The notes below the pieces were generated by a model. The model was not told where the DNA came from, did no database searches, and saw nothing but the letters and a program-made list of their open reading frames with translations. Shown in pieces: positions 1 to 5,277 of a stretch of DNA of 7,973 nt. The first letter of the stretch is position 1, and each line of letters starts with the position of its first letter. Source of the stretch: a bacterium (GTDB taxonomy: Bacteria; Bacillota_I; Bacilli_A; RFN20; CAG-826); contig SFUB01000061.1 in the NCBI GenBank assembly GCA_004561785.1, positions 1 to 7,973 of the forward strand, given 5' to 3'. The position numbers and the translations under genes are program-made.

Positions 1-99
1 AATCCAGGGCGGGGCCTTTCTATTTTTGACTATACTTTTAGTATGCCCCGTAAAAAGTTTGATGCGACTCGTCAAAGCGCCTACTATCGCGATTTTTTC
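1..99. repeat. Terminal direct repeat, copy 1 (circular overlap)
   Basis: Bases 1-99 are identical to 7875-7973, base for base. The reading frame of the pIII-like gene runs through both copies without a shift. This is the signature of a circular molecule assembled with a fixed-length overlap, not a biological repeat. Removing one copy gives a circle of 7,874 bp. Confidence 0.95.
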
Positions 100-810
100 T
101 CCAAATTAGAACCTAAAGGCAATAATAAGGGCCTTAGTCCCGCGCCTGTTCTTGTTGATCTGTCTAGTGGAGGCGTCTATTCTCGGAATTTGAGACTTTT
201 TCAGACGTCCGAGTTCTCCTCATTCCTCGTCGAACAACTAAGGCGATTATCTAGTTCCTACGATTCCGACGGCGGGGGTCGTCCTGACTATGAAGAGTGG
301 GACGGCTCCGGCTCGTCCCTTGTTTATTTTTGGAATAATCCCGAGGATGACTTTCAACCCCTTCCTGGCGTGCAACAAGTGGAATTTATCGGCGGGGGTT
401 CTGTGGATTTTGAGCCTCCGACGTTTGACGAGGCCCCGCCCTTTGAGTTCCCTGATGGTTTCGATCTCGGCCCTGACTCGTCCGACTGGTCACAAAAGGT
501 CTTGGACGCTTCGTCGCAACTTCGCGACAAACTCGAACCCCTCCGGGGTCGGTTCCTGCCATTGTTCGAAGATCTGAAAGATGTTGATCCAGTGCATCGC
601 GTCCGATTCAATTCGTCAAACGAGATTGGCTTCCTCTCGTCGATCCCGATCAACCTGGATTTTGATTTTTCCGGCGGTTCGCTCGGATCACCGGTTGTCT
701 CTGCCCTCTCGCTGATCCGCTCCGTCCTGGTCGTGCTTATTTATGCGGTGTTGATCTGGGTGATCTTCTGTGACGTTACAAAACGAGAAAAGGGGGCCGA
801 TGATGATTAA
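1..810 (+). CDS. pIII-like adsorption/minor coat protein, C-terminal part (begins at 7374)
   Basis: This is the 3' part of the junction-spanning gene. The ATG at 43 is in frame but is internal (about residue 182 of 436): the frame is open from base 1 and has no ribosome site before 43. Features in order: a basic stretch (PRKKFD), a long acidic, Pro/Gly/Ser/Phe-rich low-complexity region (about bases 270-490) that resembles the flexible linkers of pIII proteins, a mixed charged region, then a hydrophobic helix (LSLIRSVLVVLIYAVLIWVI, about bases 706-771) and a short cytoplasmic tail ending in three Asp. An exported N-terminus with a C-terminal membrane anchor is the pIII topology: the protein waits in the inner membrane before joining the particle. 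The stop (808-810) overlaps the start of the next gene, so the two are probably translationally coupled. Confidence 0.8.
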   Translation, partial: NPGRGLSIFDYTFSMPRKKFDATRQSAYYRDFFSKLEPKGNNKGLSPAPVLVDLSSGGVYSRNLRLFQTSEFSSFLVEQLRRLSSSYDSDGGGRPDYEEWDGSGSSLVYFWNNPEDDFQPLPGVQQVEFIGGGSVDFEPPTFDEAPPFEFPDGFDLGPDSSDWSQKVLDASSQLRDKLEPLRGRFLPLFEDLKDVDPVHRVRFNSSNEIGFLSSIPINLDFDFSGGSLGSPVVSALSLIRSVLVVLIYAVLIWVIFCDVTKREKGADDD

Positions 811-1216
811 AAACCTTTGGGAGTCATTTTGGGAAGCGTTTAATCGGTGGGCCGTCAATATACTGGGTTGGCTTGAGAATACCGCCCTAGAATTCCTTAA
901 AAAGTTAGTAGTAAACGCGATAAATACGGCTCTGGTCGTTGCTGATATGATGTTAACGCTCGAACTCTGGGCGGTTGATCTTGTTCTTTCGCTCGTTGAT
1001 CTCCCCGAGTTCTCCACTCAGACGGTTGATTTTATTCGCACTTGGTGGGGTCGTTTCGACCACCTTTTACCGCTTTCGGAATTGGTTACGGCGTTAAATA
1101 TCCTTCTTGCGTGGCGTCTTGGGTTCTTCGCTCTTGGCTATGTTTGGAAGTTCTTCTTTAAGATCACCCTTAAACTGTTTGTAGCGTTCGCGACGCTTCG
1201 GCGTCTTGCGTCTTAG
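803..1216 (+). CDS. pVI-like minor coat protein (DUF2523-type)
   Basis: A 137-residue, highly hydrophobic protein with no cleavable signal. It has an amphipathic Trp-rich N-terminus (residues 4-30), a hydrophobic segment around 40-65 and a strong one around 93-130, ending in a basic tail (LRRLAS). The stretch around residues 84-108, with the core LPLSELVTALNILLAW, resembles the conserved core of the small membrane proteins that follow pIII in many inoviruses, and the position between pIII and Zot is that of pVI. In Ff phages pVI sits with pIII at the end of the filament that is released last. A run of five G (792-796) serves as ribosome site; ATG 803 is better spaced than ATG 800. A GTG at 770 would add an implausible charged extension. 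The start lies inside the end of the pIII-like gene. Confidence 0.7.
   Translation: MIKNLWESFWEAFNRWAVNILGWLENTALEFLKKLVVNAINTALVVADMMLTLELWAVDLVLSLVDLPEFSTQTVDFIRTWWGRFDHLLPLSELVTALNILLAWRLGFFALGYVWKFFFKITLKLFVAFATLRRLAS
1192..1205 (+). other. UUCG tetraloop hairpin at the end of the pVI-like gene
   Basis: A five-base stem GACGC/GCGTC closes a TTCG loop, an unusually stable RNA tetraloop. It lies in the last codons of the pVI-like gene, shortly before its stop. It could slow 3' exonucleases or be a by-product of codon use. No T-run follows. Confidence 0.4.
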
Positions 1217-1244
1217 GGTTGGGGGTGACCCGGCGCGGGGGCCT

Positions 1245-1278
1245 GGGGGCGCGAAGCCTTGCGAAGCGAAGCGCCCCC
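1245..1278 (+). other. GC hairpin between the pVI-like gene and zot
   Basis: GGGGGCGC (1245-1252) pairs perfectly with GCGCCCCC (1271-1278) around an 18-base loop that can form a small inner stem. It fills most of the 87-base gap between the two genes and ends 13 bases before the zot ribosome site. There is no T-tract, so it is a poor intrinsic terminator. An mRNA processing or expression-balancing element between structural and assembly genes is possible but unproven. Confidence 0.5.
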
Positions 1279-1303
1279 CCTGCGCCCTTTTGGAGATAGA
1301 TAT

Positions 1304-2398
1304 ATGTTAACGATCATCGAGGGAAAACCTGGATCAGGCAAAAGCTATTACGCGACTTTACAAATTTCTGAGGTTGTCAAGCAAAAGCGCAAGATTTACA
1401 CCAACTTAAGCCTCAACCTTGAAGCGCTGAGCGCTTATGTTGGCTTTGATGCGTCGCAATACGTGACCCTCCTAGACGATGACTTTTTAAAGCAAGATAA
1501 AAGCCTTGCGCCGATCGGCGGAAAAAAGCCCCCGACTGATTCCCCTTATTATTGGTGGAATAGATTTGACAATGGCTCCCTGATCGTGATCGACGAGATC
1601 CAGCGGATTTTGATGAAAACCCCCGAGAAACTGGATCAGCCTTTGACTGATTACTTTTCTAAGCACCGGCACAGAAAACAAGATTGGATCTTTATCACGC
1701 AACATATGACGGGGTTATCTGTTGTAGTCCGTCGTAATGTCGAGAAAGTAAAAAGCGTTTTAAACGCGAAGTCTCAACGTTTACCGTTTCCGCTATGGAT
1801 CAATGGTGAAGATGTGCAGATGCTTCTGCACGGTTTCGGGGTTGATCGGCAAGTCTTTCGCGTCAAACAAGGTTATCTTGAGGGAACCTATCGTGTCAAA
1901 TACGATGACGGATACGAGATCGTCCAGATCAGACCCGAGATCTTCGCGCTGTATTCGACGCATACGCTAGACGCGCACAGTGGGCAATGTGATCGCCCGC
2001 TTCCTTACAAACAGACCGGTAATGTCAAAGTAAATGCCGTTTTGTGGTTTTTGAAGAAATACGCTCCCGGCGTAGGTTTCCGCCTTGGGCTCTGCCTTGC
2101 TGTGATCTTTGGATTCGTGGCGCTCCTTTTCAACGTGATCCCGTCCTTTATCAATAACTTTTCACGCTCGCAGATTAAGGCAGACGAGGAAGTGCCGGCG
2201 CCTATAGCGCCGAGCGCTTCCTCGTCGGTGACCGCTCCAAGTGTCGCAACAATGGAGCCCCCTATTTTTGACGAGGTCGGCGCCGTTCCCGAGTTCCCGC
2301 AGATCGTGACCCCTAAGAATTCGCCCTATCGGGTCGATCTGCGCAAGGGTATTTTCTATGATCCAGACACGGGGGATATCAAGAAGATCCCTAAATGA
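1304..2398 (+). CDS. zot: Zot/pI-family phage assembly ATPase
   Basis: A 364-residue inner-membrane motor that drives filament assembly and export, belonging to the Zonular occludens toxin (Zot) family, which includes Ff pI. The cytoplasmic N-terminal ATPase has Walker A GKPGSGKS (residues 7-14) and Walker B LIVIDEIQ (93-100). A QH...VRRNVEKV segment (133-149) is typical of the family. A single membrane helix spans about 258-280, followed by a Pro/Ala/Ser-rich periplasmic tail (about 295-320) and a short folded end. Length fits the family. ATG 1304 is chosen because GGAG (1292-1295) lies eight bases upstream and Walker A falls at the usual distance from the start; the in-frame TTG 1259 would add a Pro/Arg-rich stretch through the GC hairpin. 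The periplasmic tail would be expected to contact the secretin encoded downstream. No internal start near the helix suggests a pXI-like product. Confidence 0.93.
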   Translation: MLTIIEGKPGSGKSYYATLQISEVVKQKRKIYTNLSLNLEALSAYVGFDASQYVTLLDDDFLKQDKSLAPIGGKKPPTDSPYYWWNRFDNGSLIVIDEIQRILMKTPEKLDQPLTDYFSKHRHRKQDWIFITQHMTGLSVVVRRNVEKVKSVLNAKSQRLPFPLWINGEDVQMLLHGFGVDRQVFRVKQGYLEGTYRVKYDDGYEIVQIRPEIFALYSTHTLDAHSGQCDRPLPYKQTGNVKVNAVLWFLKKYAPGVGFRLGLCLAVIFGFVALLFNVIPSFINNFSRSQIKADEEVPAPIAPSASSSVTAPSVATMEPPIFDEVGAVPEFPQIVTPKNSPYRVDLRKGIFYDPDTGDIKKIPK

Positions 2399-2406
2399 CG
2401 GGAGCG

Positions 2407-2417
2407 CTTAGCGCTTA
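2407..2417. repeat. 11-bp direct repeat CTTAGCGCTTA, left copy
   Basis: The same 11 bases occur at 3032-3042. The two copies bracket the GC-rich hairpin block. The left copy lies just after the zot stop and overlaps the palindromic AGCGCT doublet at 2403-2415. Confidence 0.6.
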
Positions 2418-2457
2418 CGCTGAGGCCGGCCCCTCTCTTTTTCTCTTTCATGGTCAA

Positions 2458-2486
2458 GCCCCCCCCTTGGGGGGGTTTGGGGGGGC
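2458..2486 (+). other. C8/G7/G7 hairpin after zot, possible terminator
   Basis: A run of eight C (2459-2466) is followed by TT, seven G (2469-2475), TTT and seven more G (2479-2485). The C-run can pair with either G-run, giving two mutually exclusive stems. It is the first strong structure after the zot stop and could end the structural/assembly transcript, though the T-run after the first stem has only three bases. The double G-run could alternatively join a G-quadruplex. Confidence 0.45.
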
Positions 2487-2496
2487 ATGAGGTATC

Positions 2497-2574
2497 ATGA
2501 CCGCTTGCGAAAATTCGCGGCGGGTGAAGGGGGCGCGCGGTCGCCCCCTTCTGGGGTGCGGGGTAAAACCCCGC
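2497..2574 (+). repeat. Hairpin module 1 (ATGACCGCTTGCG + two stems)
   Basis: Opens with ATGACCGCTTGCG (2497-2509). Two perfect hairpins follow: AAGGGGGCG (2527-2535) with CGCCCCCTT (2542-2550), and GCGGGGT (2558-2564) with ACCCCGC (2568-2574). Module 3 has the same order, spacing and second-stem sequence, so the two are related copies. Module 2 shares the 12-mer but has diverged stems. Confidence 0.65.
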
Positions 2575-2622
2575 AAGGTATGCGCTTTCTTTTGCATTGA
2601 TTTATAAAGTGTTTCTAAAATC

Positions 2623-2664
2623 CCGGCGCATTAGGCGCCGGTCAATCTTAGCCCCTCCGGGGCT
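2623..2664 (+). other. Two adjacent hairpins between modules 1 and 2
   Basis: CCGGCGC (2623-2629) pairs with GCGCCGG (2635-2641) around ATTAG. AGCCCC (2650-2655) pairs with GGGGCT (2659-2664) around TCC. Both are perfect stems within 42 bases, with no coding frame through them. Function unknown; they are part of the structured intergenic block. Confidence 0.6.
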
Positions 2665-2689
2665 CTTCGTTGCGCCTTCTTTGTTTTTT

Positions 2690-2780
2690 CCTGACCGCTT
2701 GCGTTTTCGGCTCCGGCGCCGTCGCCGGTCAGGGGGGCGGGGGGTGAAACCACCCGCGGGGGTTTGGGGCTTAGCCCCAA
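2690..2780 (+). repeat. Hairpin module 2 (TGACCGCTTGCG + stems + G-tracts)
   Basis: Carries the 12-mer TGACCGCTTGCG at 2692-2703. Here the 12-mer is itself part of a stem: CCTGACCG (2690-2697) pairs with CGGTCAGG (2726-2733). A final hairpin TTGGGGC (2764-2770)/GCCCCAA (2774-2780) has a TTA loop. Between them lie four G-runs (2732-2737, 2739-2744, 2758-2762, 2766-2769) with quadruplex potential on the + strand. Confidence 0.6.
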
Positions 2781-2846
2781 GGGCTTTTGACGACATTTGA
2801 TCCCTTCGGAGGCGGTTGAACTTCTCAGCGCCTACACCGGGCGTAG

Positions 2847-2926
2847 ATGACCGCTTGCGCGTTCCGCAGGGGGTCCAGGGGGCGGGCGGTTCCCGCCCCT
2901 CTGGCGGGGTGCGGGGCTGGCCCCGC
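2847..2926 (+). repeat. Hairpin module 3 (ATGACCGCTTGCG + two stems)
   Basis: Opens with ATGACCGCTTGCG (2847-2859). It is followed by GGGGCGGG (2879-2886)/CCCGCCCC (2892-2899) and then GCGGGG (2911-2916)/CCCCGC (2921-2926). It aligns with module 1 through AGGGGGCG, GCGGT, TCTGG and GGGGTGCGGGG. A further stem GTGTGGGG (2929-2936)/CCCCACAC (2944-2951) follows directly. Confidence 0.65.
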
Positions 2927-2964
2927 TTGTGTGGGGTGTGGGCCCCCACACGGGGGGTAGGGCA

Positions 2965-2982
2965 CGACCCTGGCAAGGGTCG
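2965..2982 (+). other. Small hairpin CGACCC/GGGTCG
   Basis: CGACCC (2965-2970) pairs perfectly with GGGTCG (2977-2982) around a six-base loop. It continues the series of stems in the intergenic block and precedes the larger 2990-3032 hairpin by seven bases. Confidence 0.5.
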
Positions 2983-2989
2983 CACCGTA

Positions 2990-3032
2990 GGGGGACGCCT
3001 TTTTTTCGCAGAAAAAAAGAATAGCGTCCCCC
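2990..3032 (+). other. Large nested hairpin with A/T inner stem
   Basis: GGGGGACGC (2990-2998) pairs perfectly with GCGTCCCCC (3024-3032). Inside, seven T (3000-3006) pair with seven A (3012-3018) around CGCAG, leaving a bulge GAATA. The virion strand would fold here into a long GC-clamped stem. Candidate minus-strand origin or packaging hairpin by analogy with the Ff intergenic region; this is inference from structure and place only. Confidence 0.55.
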
Positions 3033-3042
3033 TTAGCGCTTA
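3032..3042. repeat. 11-bp direct repeat CTTAGCGCTTA, right copy
   Basis: Identical to 2407-2417. It sits at the switch from GC-rich to AT-rich sequence, between two hairpins (2990-3032 and 3042-3068). Confidence 0.6.
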
Positions 3043-3068
3043 AAGAATTTTTTTTTAAAAAATTCTTT
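3042..3068 (+). other. AT-only perfect hairpin, possible bidirectional terminator
   Basis: AAAGAATTTTTT (3042-3053) pairs perfectly with AAAAAATTCTTT (3057-3068), a 12-bp stem with a three-base loop. It lies where GC-rich sequence gives way to AT-rich sequence, about 110 bases before the secretin start. It could ease strand opening or form part of a promoter/origin. The stem is too A/U-rich to be a typical terminator. Confidence 0.45.
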
Positions 3069-3158
3069 TCAATCGCGTCCCAAGTAAAGCTCTAGAGAAG
3101 AAAGATAAAGATTTTTCTAAAATGCTCCGATTATACAAAAGCCCCCCTTGTTGTCTTT

Positions 3159-3181
3159 CCATTGCTAGAGGTCAAAAAATG
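3159..3181 (+). promoter_or_regulatory. Shared translation leader upstream of the secretin gene
   Basis: CCATTGC, then T, then AGAGGTCAAAA and the ATG. The ribosome site AGAGG (3167-3171) is seven bases from ATG 3179. The same leader, with one substitution and one A fewer, precedes the gene at 4223. The rest of the two upstream regions is not alike, so the match is confined to the ribosome-binding window. Confidence 0.6.
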
Positions 3182-4150
3182 AAAGAATATCTAAAGATCT
3201 TGATCTTGCTGATGCTTTGCATCGTTCCATCTTGCAAAACGGCGCCCGAAATAAAACCGACCGTCTCGCGCCTCGTCGCTGATCCGCTCGAAGTTGAGGC
3301 GCACTTGTTCACGTTCATGGCTCGCGAAGGCTCAACGCTTCGCGACTTGTGCGACGCTTTAAACGCTGATCTTGAAACTGACATTTATTTTACAACGAAC
3401 CCCGAGGATCCCTTTCCTGGTGGTTTCGTTGAGCTAACGAGCGCCCAACTCGTTGACCTCCTAACGTCGCAAGGGTACACCCTCCGGCGTTTCGGATCGA
3501 TGGTTTTGATTGAAAAAATACCTCTCAAGATATCGACCTTGGATAATGTGCAGGCGGGTAATTTTGAAGAATGGCAAAAGGCCCGCGCCCTTCTTCCGAC
3601 CTTCCAAAACTCGGCGGCGCTTTACATTGTAGAGACGAGCCAAGGCGCTGATCTCGGCGCCTCGTCTGATCTTGTGATCAGTAGCGCTGACTTTTTCCGT
3701 CAACTTTCCATAGAGACCAAGAATATAAGCATCTCCGGCTCTCTTTCTGGATCGGACAAAGTGAAAAAGATTGTCTTTCCCCTCTCAGACGTCCCGTATG
3801 TTTACGATTGTACAACCGACAAAACCAAGGAAGAAAGGACGGTTTCCGATGCTGGGACTAGCACCGTAAGCGGTTATAAAAATTTTCAGGCGGGTTTTAA
3901 ACTTAGGGTCAAGGCTGATCCGCTTGGCGCTGGTTACATCGTAACGTCTGAGGTTGAGTCGAGCGCTTGGACTGGCGACCTTGAAAAGTCCACGAACTCG
4001 GCGCAGTCGTCTATATATGTGCTTCCTGGTCAAGTGGCGCTCGTTGCTGATCTTGAGGACTTCGAAGACTCCCGAGGGCTTAACGTGTTAGGCGTTGACT
4101 TTCTCAGGAAAAAAAACAGAAAAAAAATATATTTGTCGCTTGACAAATAG
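3179..4150 (+). CDS. Short pIV-like outer-membrane secretin, predicted lipoprotein
   Basis: A 323-residue protein expected to form the outer-membrane channel for virion exit. It starts with a signal (MKEYLKILILLMLCIVPSC) whose Cys 19 follows a lipobox-like VPS. Residues about 40-115 look like the secretin N0/STN domain (an LRDLCDALN helix, a QLVDLLTSQGYTL helix, then FGSMVLIEK). The C-terminal part, about 230-323, matches the secretin beta-domain pattern: GFKLRVKADP, then ESSAW, a Ser/Thr-rich loop, SIYVLPGQVALVADLED and a final strand KKIYLSLDK. It is shorter than the usual 400 or more residues of pIV, so the N1-like part is reduced. ATG 3179 is chosen for its ribosome site and because the signal starts there; the in-frame ATG 3122 would bury the signal and has no ribosome site. 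Confidence 0.8.
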   Translation: MKEYLKILILLMLCIVPSCKTAPEIKPTVSRLVADPLEVEAHLFTFMAREGSTLRDLCDALNADLETDIYFTTNPEDPFPGGFVELTSAQLVDLLTSQGYTLRRFGSMVLIEKIPLKISTLDNVQAGNFEEWQKARALLPTFQNSAALYIVETSQGADLGASSDLVISSADFFRQLSIETKNISISGSLSGSDKVKKIVFPLSDVPYVYDCTTDKTKEERTVSDAGTSTVSGYKNFQAGFKLRVKADPLGAGYIVTSEVESSAWTGDLEKSTNSAQSSIYVLPGQVALVADLEDFEDSRGLNVLGVDFLRKKNRKKIYLSLDK

Positions 4151-4168
4151 AAAAAAGAATGTTAAAAA
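4140..4168 (+). promoter_or_regulatory. Candidate sigma70-type promoter at the end of the secretin gene
   Basis: A perfect TTGACA (4140-4145) overlaps the last codons of the secretin, with TAAAAA (4163-4168) after a 17-base spacer. The -10 box is weak (four of six). Transcription would start near 4176 and lead into the gene at 4223 through a short leader that includes CCCCTTCAAGGGG (4177-4189). A perfect TATAAT at 4198-4203 has no -35 at the right distance. Confidence 0.35.
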
Positions 4169-4203
4169 ATAGCCGTCCCCTTCAAGGGGGGTTGAAATAT
4201 AAT

Positions 4204-4225
4204 CCATTGCAAGAGGTCAAAAATG
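4204..4225 (+). promoter_or_regulatory. Shared translation leader upstream of the ssDNA-binding candidate
   Basis: CCATTGC, then A, then AGAGGTCAAAA and ATG. The ribosome site AAGAGG (4211-4216) lies six bases before ATG 4223. Nearly identical to 3159-3181 upstream of the secretin. It could be a duplicated start region or a common target for a translational regulator. Confidence 0.6.
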
Positions 4226-4828
4226 GACTACACAAAAATGATGCAACGTTATGCCCCCAAGTTCGAGCTTACCGGTTTTGCCGTCCCCCGAGAGTCGCAA
4301 GACGTGATCTTGCCGTCAATCGTTTGGCCGGGTGGTCAAGTTGTCCTTCAATCTGAATTGCTCAGCCCGTACCTCCAAGAGCAAGCGTGCGTACACGTTC
4401 GCGGGTTCCTTCGCTCAGATCGTGGCGTAAGACTTAACCTTGACGTTGAGTCGGTCGATCTTGTCCCTGAGGATCGCGTATCTCGGAAAATCCTTGGACA
4501 GTTTAACGCTGTGTCAAGTGATTGGGTAAAACTTCAGCCTTGGCAGTTCGAAGAAAACGGCAAACTTCAAAAGGGCATGGCCTTGATCATGGAAGTCCTC
4601 GGCGGTCAATTGCGCTTTTCTACTACGATTGGAGACGGGATAAAGATAGAACCCGGCGCGCTAGATGCGGAGGTTCAAGGGATACAGTTGACCACTAGAA
4701 ATAAAACGATCCGACGAGCCGTCGGGGATTCTTACCAAGTCCTTGAAATTATTCCCGCTCGTGTCTTCGCGGTTCGCGCTGATCGTGCAGATCGTAAGCC
4801 TGCGAAAGATGAGGGGGTGCAAAAATGA
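4223..4828 (+). CDS. Putative ssDNA-binding protein (OB-fold-like N-terminal half)
   Basis: A 201-residue soluble protein with no signal or membrane helix. Residues about 12-82 read as alternating beta-strands (KFELTGFAVP, QVVLQSELL, ACVHVRGFLRS, GVRLNLDVESVDLV). The VRGFLRS...GVRLNLDVESVDLV pair resembles the strand-turn-strand of OB-fold single-strand binding proteins. The second half (about 100-180) is again beta-rich, so two related domains are possible. The tail is charged (RADRADRKPAKDEG). Filamentous phages need a ssDNA-binding protein (pV in Ff) encoded near rep, and no other gene here fits that role. The assignment rests on context and strand pattern and is tentative; a replication accessory or regulator is an alternative. 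It ends in an ATGA overlap with the next gene. Confidence 0.45.
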   Translation: MDYTKMMQRYAPKFELTGFAVPRESQDVILPSIVWPGGQVVLQSELLSPYLQEQACVHVRGFLRSDRGVRLNLDVESVDLVPEDRVSRKILGQFNAVSSDWVKLQPWQFEENGKLQKGMALIMEVLGGQLRFSTTIGDGIKIEPGALDAEVQGIQLTTRNKTIRRAVGDSYQVLEIIPARVFAVRADRADRKPAKDEGVQK

Positions 4829-5274
4829 GACGCGAAGTAATACCCGGCGTAGATCGTCCCTTGACAGATTCCGAGATTACTGATTTCTTTGGGCCTGCTG
4901 TTCAAAAGAAAGACGAAGAATACAAGGAATTTATCCGTCAAGGAGGCAATCTTGACGGATGGGCTAAGTATGATGCCCAAAAAGAAAGAGAGAAAAAGAG
5001 GGGGGAAGATCTGAAAGATCTTGTTAGAAAGTCTCGCTTTCTTGAGTGGTTCGAATTGACGGGAGGCGATCTTTCCGAGTTTAAGAAAGAAATCCAGGAA
5101 GGTGATTCCCTTGAATTGGAGTCGATGGCTACGGAGTTGCTTTTTAATCATCAAAATTTCTGCGAGAATCAAAATCCAAACAATTTTGATCGGCTCGCCG
5201 AGGATCTTGAATTTGTTGCGCTTCTTTGCCGTGAATATGCAGATTTCATGCGAAAGGTAAAGGATAAAGCTTGA
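4825..5274 (+). CDS. Hypothetical cytoplasmic protein with a duplicated helical motif
   Basis: A 149-residue, charged, mostly helical protein that I do not recognise. It has no signal or membrane segment. ATG 4825 overlaps the stop of the previous gene (ATGA), with a G-rich ribosome site GAGGGGG (4811-4817) upstream, so the two are probably co-translated. Residues 49-71 are very rich in Lys, Arg, Glu and Asp. A motif of the form F-x3-GG-x-L-x2-aromatic occurs twice, exactly 40 residues apart: FIRQGGNLDGW (36-46) and FELTGGDLSEF (76-86). This suggests an internal duplication of a small helical unit. A leucine- and acid-rich helix follows (about 121-143). It stands between the ssDNA-binding candidate and rep, so a role in replication or its control is plausible but unproven. 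Confidence 0.75.
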   Translation: MRREVIPGVDRPLTDSEITDFFGPAVQKKDEEYKEFIRQGGNLDGWAKYDAQKEREKKRGEDLKDLVRKSRFLEWFELTGGDLSEFKKEIQEGDSLELESMATELLFNHQNFCENQNPNNFDRLAEDLEFVALLCREYADFMRKVKDKA

Positions 5275-5277
5275 CCT

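Larger units (their letters stand above)
2399..3178. other. Hairpin-rich non-coding region; candidate origin/packaging region
   Basis: About 780 bases with no credible gene between zot and the secretin. The base composition is very GC-rich with long G and C runs, unlike the coding regions, and then turns sharply AT-rich after about 3040. It holds at least ten perfect stems of six bases or more, including three related hairpin modules. In Ff phages the one large intergenic region carries the plus and minus origins and the packaging hairpin, so this is the natural candidate for those functions. No nick-site sequence can be named from the sequence alone. Open frames here are artefacts of high GC content: they lack ribosome sites and read as Arg/Pro/Gly-rich low complexity. 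Confidence 0.65.

Noticed and set aside
43..45. ATG 43 as the start of a 255-residue gene
   Set aside because: The frame is open upstream across the circular join to ATG 7374, which supplies the signal peptide; there is no ribosome site before 43.
770..772. GTG 770 as the start of the pVI-like gene
   Set aside because: It would add a charged stretch inside the pIII-like coding end; ATG 803 sits at good distance from the G-run ribosome site.
1259..1261. TTG 1259 as the zot start
   Set aside because: It falls inside the GC hairpin loop; ATG 1304 has a proper ribosome site and gives the family N-terminus.
2591..2619. Possible dif-like XerCD attachment site (TGCATTGATTTATAAAGTG area)
   Set aside because: It matches neither the XerC nor the XerD half-site well. 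No other stretch in the window resembles a dif site.
2597..3043. Open frames in the GC-rich intergenic block on both strands (2597-2800, 2816-3043, and 2602-2985 on the minus strand)
   Set aside because: They have no ribosome sites, read as Arg/Pro/Gly-rich low complexity, and are crossed by many perfect hairpins. High GC content explains their length.
3122..3124. ATG 3122 as the secretin start
   Set aside because: No ribosome site, and it would put 19 residues ahead of a clear lipoprotein signal.
4198..4203. TATAAT before the ssDNA-binding candidate
   Set aside because: No -35 element at suitable spacing, and transcription would begin at the ribosome site.
4159..4356. 65-residue frame overlapping the start of the 201-residue gene
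   Set aside because: No ribosome site, and it is out of frame with the well-supported gene at 4223.
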